Source: Dugong dugon
Lineage: Eukaryota > Chordata > Mammalia > Sirenia > Dugongidae
Assembly: GCA_030035585.1 (NCBI GenBank)
Contig: CM057482.1
Span: forward strand, 46,357,501 to 46,421,500
Direction: 5' to 3'
Length of the DNA: 64,000 nt
Under the pieces are notes generated by a model that saw only the letters and a list, made by a program, of their open reading frames with translations, was not told the DNA's origin and searched no databases. The stretch's first letter is position 1. Each line of letters begins with the position of its first letter. Both the position numbers and the translations under genes were made by a program. Shown here in pieces: positions 55,103 to 64,000 of the stretch.

Positions 55103-57740
55103 TCTTTCAATTTGGCACCATGTGCAGACATTGGTCTTAGAATTCTTTGATAGCATTTATAGCAGGACAAGGGCTGGTCTACCACTTCAAGCCACCCCAG
55201 TGATTTATTTATTTTTTCACCTCATCAGTTGGGGAAGCACTCCCTGTGTCTAAACCTAGTCCCTCCAGCTTTTAGTCTACACACCTTCCCTCCCCCAGTG
55301 AGGTCACCTACTCACAGGAAAGACAAGCTACATTTGGGGCGAGTCTCCCACTCACTGGACGACAACGTCCAGACCCCTTCCCCTTAAGCCTCTGAGACCA
55401 AAGCTCCGAATTCCTTTCATCTTAGAGCAGCTGTTTTCTGGTTGTGTAATCACTACACAAAGGCTCAGCTTGCCCGCTCCCCGCCCCCTACCACAGAGGA
55501 ATGCAAAAATGGAAAGATCAGCATCCGTCCCTGTGGAAAGGTTACAACTTTCCCTGACTCCTGGGAGCCTGCGCACCTAGAGACTCATTGCTATAAAACC
55601 AACAGCAGAACCCCACGCTGGGAGGAGAGGTGCGTGCTGGGTAAGGCCATGTTTAATGAGGACCATGGGGTGATCATTCAGAAGGCTAGTTCTGTTTAAT
55701 GAACTTCAGTTGGGACTTCTCAGGGTTCCCAGGACAGCCTCCAGGTCACCTCCCCTGGAGAAGGAGCCAGCAGTGAGGGGCTCTGATCATGGCAATGACC
55801 TAGATTCCCTGCTCGGGGCCTCAGGTGGGTGGAATCTAGTCATGCCCACAGCCCTTCCCATTCCAGCGCTCCGGAGGCTGGCAGCAGCTGTGCAGAGACC
55901 ACAGACCTGCAAAGCATTTAGTAGCAAAGCCTTGGACCACACACCTCCTGAGTGGAGGTTGTGGCAGGATTGTCAGCTCCTCGGCCACCCTCATCCTCTC
56001 AGGCTACCTCACAGCCACACGGAAACATGCCCTCTGCCGTGCCATCTCCTCCTCCTCCTCCGTGCACCCCCCTCCCCAGCAGTGACCCTGTTCCCCTCTC
56101 CGGATCCCCCACAGTCTCCCTCCATTTCTGTTCTCAAAAGAGGGAGAAAGCATTTTGATTATGAAGCATTTCTAGGGCTGTTGAGGTTTGCCAAGTGCTG
56201 GATCTTTTGTTTGCCTTCCCTCTGAGCCTCCGCCTGAGTCGAGGTAACAGTATTATCTCCTCTTTACAGGAGAAGTGCTGACCGAGGGAGAGGCCACATG
56301 CCTGCCAAGGTCAGCGCCCACGCGGCTAGAGCCCAGCAGAGCCCCCCCCCCGCCCAACCCTGGTGGGACCCGGGAGAGACCCCAGCCCAGGAGGGCGAGG
56401 CTGCCAGCTGGGGCCAGGGATACTGGAAGGAGATGCCGGAGCCCCTGGAAGCAACTGAGGTGATGAGGCCGTGATGCAAATCCCACCTGTGAGGAGGTGA
56501 GAACGGTTGAGGGAGGCAGACAAGGTGTAATCTAACGCTCTTCTACCTTTATTAATTGTTTCCATGCTGTTTTCCTCTTTTGGTTCTTATAATCATCAGT
56601 ACATAGTCAGGGAAGGGATGGAAGCCAAGGCTATCAGGATGAACCTCAGCCAGCTGATTCCCAACAACCAACCTCTCAACCAACAACCCAGCCTCTCAGC
56701 TTATGTTCTAGGCTTTGTCGGGGCCAAGGCTCAGGTGGGGAGGAGCAAGAGCCCCCGTTTGGCCCAGTGGCCCCGCCGTGGAGTGGCGAGGCCTGGCGGG
56801 GGTCACAGTCCCCCTCGGCCAGCCCAGGAGCTGCTCTGCTGTGGCTGAAAGCTGCCTGCTCCACGTCTGCCTCCTCCTTGCAACCTGGGTTTGTTCCAGG
56901 CAGCATGTGGCCCCTTTCCCAGCCCCCCGCGCAGCTAGGACGGCTTGTGGCAGTGCTGGGACTCCTGGGGATGTGTGCTGGCAGACACAGCCACCGCCCT
57001 GTCTCCACACTGCTTCCTGCCGCTTCCTGCCTGATTGCAGAAGCTGAGTCTGGAGGGGGCAGCCATCTGCTGACTCTGAGGACAGACGTCCCACGCCGAG
57101 GATGGCAGAGCCGGAAGCTCAAAGGAGCCTGTGTCCTCCATGCTTCCTCAAACTGCTCCACCAGCCCTGTCCGCTTCTGGCCTCGTTGTGTGAGAAAACT
57201 CAACTCCTATCAGGTTAAATAACTGTGGTAGGTTGTAGTCAGGGGCAGCTGAATAGACTCTGAAGTGACAACAGCTGTGCAGCCCATCGGAAAGAGGAGC
57301 CCTCTGGCTTCCCCACAGCTCTCAGGACCTGCCTTTCACCCTGCTGCATGCCCCAGAGCCTTTCGTAGCTGCAGAGAGCTGTGAGCGGCACCCACCCACT
57401 AGGTCTGGTGTTTCCTCCATGACGCTCTCCACCTCCGCCAGGCACGCTAACTAAATACGTCCACTCAGGCTCAAAAGCCAGTCCAGAAATTCTTACCTCT
57501 TCCCACCATCTACAAAGGTCTAGTCATCTCTTATGTGGTCACAGGACAGTTCTGAGGGGGTCAGGTCAGCTGCCGTTCCTTCATATCACAGGTTGGGCAA
57601 TGATGGATGGAATTACCTGCTGTGGGGCTTGTGGCTGCTGAGTGGAGATGGGACTAGAAGCAGGTGTTCCTGACCCGCATTTCCAAAGGGTGGTTCCCCC
57701 ACCCCACATCAGAATCACTGGGCAGATTCCCAGGCTCTAC
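55103..57740. other. no gene seen; GC-moderate to GC-rich single-copy DNA
   Basis: Over 2.6 kb without a recognised repeat. Frames overlap on both strands around 56676-57222. 56740-57060 has the highest CpG count in this part but is too short and sparse to call a CpG island. No domains recognised. Confidence 0.45.
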
Positions 57741-58180
57741 CATGTCTTTTCAATTGCCTCGTGTATGTGAAAGCTGAACAATGAAAAAGGAAGGCAGAAG
57801 AAGAATGGATGCATTCAAACTGTGGTGTTAGTGAAGAGTATTGAATATACCATGGACTGTCAAAAGAACAAACAAATCAGTCTTAGAGGAAATACAACCA
57901 GAATGCTCCTTAGAAGTGAGGGTGGTGAGACTTCAGCTTGCTTTCTGTAGACACATCTTCAGGAGGGACCGGTTGCTAGAAAAGGACATCAAGTTTAGTA
58001 AAGTAGAGGGTCAGCAAGAATGGGGGAAACTCTCAATGAGATGGATTGACACAATAACCATGACCATGGACTCACACACACCAATGATCATGAAGATGGC
58101 ACAGGGCCAGGCACCGTTTCGTTCTGTTATACACAAAGTCACTATGAGTCAGAGCCAACTTGACTGCAACTAACGCCAAC
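57741..58180 (+). mobile_element. RTE (BovB-like) 3' end, longest copy here
   Basis: Begins inside the RTE coding region ('agaagaagaatggatgcatt', 'ttgaatataccatggactgt') and reads through the same C-terminal segment as 32297-32617 (SVLEEIQPECSLE, LSMRWIDT). It ends in the SINE-shared tail ('actatgagtcagagccaact'). The frame 57841-58173 is still open, but no catalytic domain is present. Confidence 0.9.
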
Positions 58181-58384
58181 CCCAGACATGCTGAACTGGG
58201 ATCTCTGGGATAGGGGCCCGGAATCTGCACCATCAAGCATGCCCCTACAGCCCTGGCATGATTCTGGTGCACACTGACACCCAGAAACTTCTGCCCCACT
58301 GAGCTGCCTCCCCAGGTGTGAGGGACAGGCCTCTGGGCTGCCAGGTGCAGCCCCCACCTTATGAACTGACCCTGTGCCAAACAC

Positions 58385-58535
58385 TTCAGAAAACAGGTTC
58401 TCACCTGGGAAGCATCTGGAAATCCTGATGCCCAGGCTGAAACCCAGGCTGATTAAATCAGAATCTCTGGGGGTGGGACGCAGTCAGGATTTTTTTTAAG
58501 TTCCCCAGATGACTCCTAGGTTGAGAGCCACTGCT
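58385..58535. mobile_element. MER5-like hAT element
   Basis: 'gaagcatctggaaatcctga', 'ttaaatcagaatctctgggg' and 'ccccagatgactcctaggtt' followed by 'gagagccactgctctgg' fit a MER5-type or related non-autonomous hAT element. Confidence 0.6.
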
Positions 58536-58577
58536 CTGGACCTTCCAGGACCACCTGTCCCAGGCTGCATGGAGTGG

Positions 58578-58765
58578 GGCCAGGCTTCTCAAACTTCACT
58601 AGGTGTCAGAATCTTCTGGAGGGCTGGTTAAATCCACATGGCCAGGCCACCCCCAGAGCTGCTGACTCACAGGTCTCAGGAAGCCCTAGAGTTTGCCTTT
58701 CCAAAAAGTTCCCCATTGATGCTGATGCTGCTGGACTGGGGGGCAACCCTTTGAGGACCACTAGG
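58578..58765 (+). mobile_element. MER5-type hAT element, both ends present
   Basis: 'caggcttctcaaacttcact' start and 'accctttgaggaccactag' end form the imperfect inverted ends. Core: 'gtcagaatcttctggagggc', 'gttccccattgatgctgatg'. Two MER5-type elements thus lie within 400 bases. Confidence 0.8.
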
Positions 58766-59200
58766 GTAGAAGAAAGATGGGGGAGAGGAAAAGCTAAGAA
58801 GTAGTTCCATTTGGCTGTTCTATTAAGCGGGACCCATCTGGCCCTACTTTTTAAAGATTTTCGTGAGTGTTACAAATGGTTCCCCAGGAGTGCTTATTCC
58901 CCAGTGCAGCTGCAGAGGATGGGACCTTGTCTGTGCTAACATAGTGACTGCCACATAGATAATCAGGGCCTTGCATCCAAGGCCCCCAGAGACAGTGGGG
59001 CAGGTTGCATACTGCACATATCCAAGCCATGAGTCACATGAACCAGGCCCACAGTATTGTCAAGCCTAACAGTTTCCTGCTGAAAGCTCAGCTTGTCGAT
59101 ATGAAGTATTCACATCCTGCCTCAGGAATTCTGCTTCGATGGTTGGTTTATCTTGTCTCCTGTTCCCTAGGAAATGACCCCATTGACCGCTTGTTAGTAG
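58766..59200. other. no gene seen
   Basis: Single-copy-looking. No repeat or coding feature recognised. Confidence 0.4.
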
Positions 59201-59400
59201 TCCCTGAGTACTGCAAATGGTTAATGTGCTTGGCTGCTAACTGAAAGGTTAGAGGTTCAAGCCTACCCAGAGGTACCCTGGAAGAAAGGCCTGGTGATCT
59301 ACTTCTGAAAACTCAGCCACTGAAAACCCTATGGAGCACAGTTCTACTCTGACACACATGGGGTCACCATGAGTTACAATCAACTTGACAGCAACTGGTG
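59201..59400 (+). mobile_element. AfroSINE
   Basis: 'agtactgcaaatggttaatg' head, 'gctaactgaaaggttagagg' segment, 'ggcctggtgatctacttctg' middle, 'gaaaaccctatggagcacag' body, 'catgagttacaatcaacttg' tail. Confidence 0.95.
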
Positions 59401-61218
59401 GCTCTCTTGTCGCTCCTGTAAGAGCTCCACCTCCCTTTAGCCACTAACTCAGGACGACCTGACCTGGGACTGATCTGGGTTCAAGGCCTTGCCCTACCCC
59501 GGGCCATCAGAGGTAAGCCCTCTCCTGGGAACAGGTGCCACTGGACCTTCCTGTGTGTGCACTGAGCCTGGCACAGGCAGCCCGGCTGGGGCGGGAACAC
59601 ATGGCCTCCCTCCTCTGCCACTTCGTGCTGCTGATCATTCCCCCTCCACAAGGCGATAAACCTGCCGGAGGAATTTGTTTTCTCTGGCAGCACACACTCT
59701 GTCCAGTGCAGGGGAGTCACCAGTGCTGGTTCCTCCAGAACCCCCCTCCCCTAGGGCCTGTGGCTTCTTCCTTTCATGAGGCACTTCTGGGCTGAAGCAC
59801 ATGTCCTGGGTGTTTCGTCTCATGACGGGGGCCCAGCTGCCACCACATTCTGTCTGTGACACTTGGCTGGGGTAGGTGGGTTGCCTCCAGCGGGTGAGAG
59901 GGGATCTTATCAGAGGGTGTTCTGTTTGGGGCTTGAACACTGAGAAGCTGGCCAACCCAGAGCCCCATAGGAAAGAGCCAAGGTCCACACCCTGCCCAGC
60001 AGGGGAAGAGGGAGGTGGGCAGGGGGCGCAGGGAGAGGGCATCCAACCCACAGGAGGAGCGGGGACCTTGCCAGATATGAAGTAGTGGGGGAAAGAATGT
60101 CTAAGCCAGCTGGTGCCTCCCACATTTCTCTCTCCAGACCAGCCCTTTCTATCCAGCTACAGGCTCATAAATCCACCGGCCTCCTCCCCAGCTCCCCTGG
60201 TATGGCCCCAACCTGCACTCCTGGTTTCCACTCCCAAGAGCTACTCCTCCTAACATCCCAGCAGCTCCAGCCTCTCTCAGGCCGAAGACCAAAGGATGTC
60301 CTTAACTGCTCTGTTTCTCTCTCATCTCACATCCAAAGCTTCAGCAAATTCTACTGGCCTTTTTTTTTTTTTCACACCTGAGTGTGACTGTGAATGTCAC
60401 TGGGGCCTCCACCCAGGACCCCGTAGGTACCTTGGAAAGCCCTCTTTCTGCCCTGCAGCAGGGCAAAGACCCTGCAGCCAGCAGGCTTGTCTCCCTGGGA
60501 GGAGAGTGTCACTTCCAACCTCTCCCGTCAGGACAGAGGTGGTCCACAGGGGTTGCTGAGGGTCCTGAGCTGGGCAGAGGGCCAGCAACGTCCATCTCCC
60601 AACCCTGCACTTGGGCACGGCCTTGGGAAGCCCTGTCTGGGGCATCTACAGTGGCTCCCTGAGAAAGGCTTCTCTGGGGACTGTGCTGTGGCAGAGGGAC
60701 CACCTTCCTGCAGGCCTAGGTCAGGAGAAGCCAGACCTCACAGGCGCCTGGGCTGGGCTGCTAGGGGACAGCCCACTCCACCTCAGCTAACCAGCCTGGC
60801 CACGTGCTCAGAGAGTGATGTGAGCCTCACTTCTGTGACAAAGCCAAGCTCTACATTTCACTACGTCCCCGGATGGAGTGGCAGTGACAGAGGGGAGGAG
60901 ACGCATAGACAGACCAGGTCCCTCAACAGCAGCTGAGCATTGGAAGCTGCCACCAGCTACAATTACTTGCCACTGCTTTTAATGTCATGTTGAGAAGCCA
61001 CAGGTGACGGAAAAAGAAATTGGTCCCCATGGGCAGAACGCTTTTCCGATATGAATTTATTAGCAGAGCTTCTGAAGGTGTCAGGAGCTGAACGTGAGGC
61101 AGCTGCTACTAGAAGTGAGATGTGCGTGCAGGTGGGAGTTGTGGTGGGGAGAGCAGGAGAGATGTTTTGAAAAAACTTCTGTAGAGCAAGGCAACTTTCC
61201 TTTAAAGATCAGAACACT
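59401..61218. other. no gene seen; GC-rich, stop-poor
   Basis: GC-rich single-copy-looking DNA. Frames overlap on both strands (59635-60123 minus, 60487-60936 plus). A T-run lies at 60360-60373. No domains or splice-flanked exons recognised. Confidence 0.45.
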
Positions 61219-61578
61219 TTTTTAAAAGTTATGTTAAAGTATATATAATACAACATTTGCTGTTTTAACCATTTTTAAGTGTGCAATTCAGTGGCATTAA
61301 TGACTTTCGCCATGTTGCACAACCATCATCACAAATTTTCCAGACATTTTCTCATCCCCCCCCAGCAGAAACTCGACATCTCTTCAGCAGAAACTGCCCA
61401 TCTCCCCTCCCCCCAGCTCCTGGTAACCACCAATAAACTTGATCTCCGTGCATGTGCCTACTCTAGATATTTCATATAAGGGGGATTATGCAATATTTGT
61501 CCTTTGGTATCTGATTTATTTCACTCAGCAGAATGTTTCGAGGTTCATTCATGTTGTAGTACGTATCATAAAAGTTCA
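61219..61578 (-). mobile_element. L1 3' end, minus strand
   Basis: Reversed L1M-type 3' UTR: 'gctgttttaaccatttttaa', 'gtgtgcaattcagtggcatt', 'cagctcctggtaaccaccaa', 'tatttcactcagcagaatg' and 'ttcattcatgttgtagtac'. The frame 61439-62107 begins in this antisense L1. Confidence 0.85.
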
Positions 61579-62330
61579 GAACATTTTTGCCACCACCTCC
61601 CTCTCCCCTGGCAGCCTCCTGACCTGTCCTTCCTTTCAAATGTATCATCGCTCTCTACAGACCCATCCAAACAGATGTTCTCTTCCGAACTCATCTGCCT
61701 GGGAATTTTGGTATCGGTGCACCTTGCTTCACATAATTGACGTGTGCCTTAAAAATTACATATTAATTAGCTTTGTTATAAATCAAATGCTGTTTTCAAT
61801 GCACCAGGATGGTTTGCATTTTAAGGTAATTCTATGGCAAATTCTTAATTTTCATAGGTTTTCACATCCAGTTATGCTCAAGTTCATGGCTGCTTCCCCA
61901 AACAGCCTCGAGAACACGGCCAGGACGATGTATTTTGATTCACACCATCTCAGAAATTTACAAATGGAAGGAAATGCAGACATTTTCACTGCAGTTTCCA
62001 AATGTTCTCTCTCTTTCTTTTTAGCCATGGAGCTACTTCTTCAAATGAAATCTGACCCAGAAGCAGAGTGCATAAAACACAGAGGAGAGGGGAGCATCTC
62101 CAGTTGAATCAGAGTGGAGAACCTGAAGTCCCACCTGCCCAGCACCTCATCTAGACCCCTAGGCTCCCCTGTGGAAGCCCTAGGGCCCCATGGAATCCCC
62201 AGCTTGAATATCATTGCTCTCGATGTACCATGAGCATTCTCTCTGCCCTGCAGTTCCATCTCCAAGACTCTAGACCCTCCCACTTGAGCACAATGTTCAG
62301 CATAGCTTCATTTACGACAGCAATTTTTTA
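61579..62330. other. no gene seen; AT-rich candidate conserved block
   Basis: Single-copy-looking. 61735-61870 is AT-rich with 'tattaattagctttgttata', 'gatggtttgcattttaagg' and 'ttcttaattttcatagg'. No coding support. Confidence 0.4.
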
Positions 62331-62942
62331 AATGGAAGCTATTTATGTTCCTCCATCCCCCTGCTGTCAGTGGAGAACCTGTGGGGATCCTGGACTTCCA
62401 TCCCTACCCAGCAGTAATAAGGTACTCCTCTTCTTCCCCACTGGGGTAGCATCAGCAGAGGCTTAGTGGGGAGCTGGAATTCCCACCCTTACCCAGGAGT
62501 ATCAAGGAACCCCCTGCCTCAGGGGTTAATAGAAGACTTCTACCTCCACCTGGCAGTAATGAGGTGGCACCCCTACCCTTCTTCTGAAGAACAGTGTCAG
62601 AGAGAGCCAGCTGAAACAGAAGTTTTAAATGAGATCTAGAATCTCATAACATAACACCCAAAATGTCCAGGTTTCACTTGAAAATTACTCATCATATCAA
62701 GAGCCAACTTGAATGCAGAAAGACAATCAATAGACGCCAGCACTGACATGGCAGATGTTAGAATTATCTGACAAAGATCTTAAAGCAGCCATCATAAAAA
62801 AATGCTTCAACAAGCAATTATGAACACACTTGAAACAAATGAAAAAATAGAAAATCTAAGCAAGGAAATAGATGATATAAAGAAGAACAAAGTGGAAATT
62901 TTAAAACTGAAAAATACTATAACTGAAGTAAAGAAGAAAAAA
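62331..62942 (+). mobile_element. old L1 fragment, 5' UTR and ORF1 start
   Basis: 'ccctacccagcagtaataag' and related repeats in a C-rich part, then 'gtccaggtttcacttgaaaa', 'gttagaattatctgacaaag', 'tcttaaagcagccatcataa' and 'tatgaacacacttgaaacaa' follow the 5' UTR/ORF1 region of old L1M elements. The frame 62802-63029 keeps a Lys/Glu-rich coiled-coil-like piece. It stops where the younger L1 3' UTR begins. Confidence 0.75.
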
Positions 62943-63284
62943 AAACTAAAACTAAAACCATTCCTGAGGCCAACTCTTCAGACAAAGATTAGACTGGACT
63001 ATGGGACAGAAAATGATACTCGTGAATAGTGTGCTTCTTAGCTCAAGTAGACACATGAGACTAAATGGGCAGCTCTTGTCCAGAGGTGAGATAAGAAGGC
63101 AGAGAGGGTCAGGAGCTGGTTGAATGGACACGGGAAATCTGGGGTGGAAAGGAGGAGTGTGCTGTCACAGTACAGGGAAAGCAACTAGGGTCACATAACA
63201 ATGTATGTATAGATTTTTGTAAGAGAGACTAACTTGAATTGTAAACTTTCACTTAAAGCACAACAATAAAAAAAAAGAAAACAA
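62943..63284 (+). mobile_element. 5'-truncated L1, 3' UTR only, same type as the long L1
   Basis: Matches 27888-28215 nearly step for step ('cagacaaagattagactgga', 'gatactcgtgaatagtgtgc', 'ggagtgtgctgtcacagtac', 'cacataacaatgtatgtata') and ends in poly-A. Only about 340 bases were inserted. Confidence 0.92.
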
Positions 63285-63307
63285 ACAAACAAAACTCAAT
63301 GATGGGC

Positions 63308-63980
63308 TGTCTTAGGCTGGGTTCTCTAGAGAAGCAACACCAGTAAAGTGTATAAGTATATATATATATATATATATATATATCAAGGAAACAGCTCATG
63401 TGATTGTAGAGGCTAAAATGTCCCAAGTCCACGGATTAAGGTAGAGGCCTCTTCCAATTCATGCAGCCACAGAAGCTGGTGAACCCAAGGTCAGCAGGTC
63501 AGTGAGCAGGGCTCCTGCTCATAGGCTGTGAAGGTCAACTAATTCCAAGATCAGCAGACAAGACCACAAGCTTTCTCCTGATTCACGTAGCTGCAGGGGC
63601 TGGTGAACCCAAGATCAGCAGGTCAGGGAACAGGACTCTTGGTCGCAGGCTGTGAAGATCAAAGAATTCCAAGATCTACAGGTAAACTGCTAGCTCAAGT
63701 CCCAAGAACCAGAAGTGAGACAACAAGAGGCAGCTTCTGAGTCTGGAACAAGCCAAAAACTTTGGCAAGTCGAGCGGGCAGAAAGTAACCAGCGGAAGGC
63801 AGAGAGATGAAGCTGAGGGGGCGATGAGCTGCCACAGACCCCGCCCCCACCAGTGCCCCTCAGCAGATTGCATCATTGGGGTGATCAAATTTCAACAGGG
63901 AAGTGATCACAACATTATACAACTGCTAAAACACTGAGAATAATGGCTTAGCCAAGATGACATAAAATCTTAACCATCAA
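63308..63980 (-). mobile_element. complete LTR with an internal tandem duplication
   Basis: Starts tgtcttaggctggg and ends taaccatcaa, the reversed ends of a MaLR-like LTR. 'atgggc' lies on both sides (63302-63307 and 63981-63986). A segment of about 123 bases is repeated in tandem: 'gctggtgaacccaaggtcag' (63475) and 'gctggtgaacccaagatcag' (63598). It holds an AT microsatellite (63357-63382). Solo LTR; no internal genes. Confidence 0.8.
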
Positions 63981-64000
63981 ATGGGCTCAACAATATAATG

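Noticed and set aside
56740-57060. possible CpG island and promoter
   Set aside because: CpG count is raised but the patch is short and no exon or TATA/Inr context is seen.
61439-62107. 222-residue plus-strand open frame
   Set aside because: Its start lies in the antisense of an L1 3' end and it runs on into single-copy AT-rich DNA. No protein family features.
63464-63684. CRISPR-like or satellite repeats
   Set aside because: Only two copies, diverged, inside an LTR; an internal duplication and not an array.

Overview
This is mammalian nuclear DNA, very probably from an elephant or a close afrotherian relative. The main evidence is more than twenty AfroSINE copies. These have a tRNA-derived head, a body around 'ctatggggcagttctactct' and a tail around 'ctatgagtcggaatcgactc'. 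AfroSINEs are known only from Afrotheria. RTE (BovB-like) 3' ends that share the SINE tail are also present, alongside general placental repeats (L1, L2, MIR, MER5-type hAT elements, ERVL-MaLR-type LTRs). No bacterial, plasmid or viral replicon feature is present. I find no intact host protein-coding gene, no convincing exon with splice sites, no CpG island and no functional RNA gene. Family names come from remembered consensus sequences, not from a search.

Layout. 1-3.4 kb: an unassigned 5' segment, then a 5'-truncated L1 interrupted by an AfroSINE and by a solo LTR. 3.4-20 kb: mostly single-copy sequence with scattered L1 3' ends, an L2, MIR, MaLR-type LTRs, three AfroSINEs, GA and CT/CA microsatellites, and a 350-bp TA-flanked DNA transposon. 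20.57-28.22 kb: a nearly full-length but dead L1 (5' UTR, ORF1, ORF2, about 1 kb of 3' UTR, poly-A, target duplication). 28.5-47.7 kb: a SINE-rich stretch with a SINE pair sharing one target duplication, a triple nest of AfroSINEs with all three duplications readable, a tRNA-Gly-like SINE, LTRs, and a small processed retrocopy inserted in a MIR. 47.7-53 kb: largely single-copy, AT-rich in parts, with a perfect palindrome carrying an octamer motif and homeodomain-type sites; this is the best candidate for conserved regulatory DNA. 53.8-64 kb: old L1 pieces, RTE 3' ends, MER5-type elements, a GC-rich single-copy stretch, an L1 3' UTR of the same type as the long L1, and a complete LTR at the right edge.

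The window therefore reads as intergenic or intronic DNA shaped by successive retrotransposition. L1 enzymes explain the L1 copies and the retrocopy. RTE enzymes are the accepted source of AfroSINE mobility. Nothing here can still encode a working transposition enzyme: ORF1 and ORF2 of the long L1 carry frameshifts and stops, and the reverse transcriptase FADD motif reads FADY.
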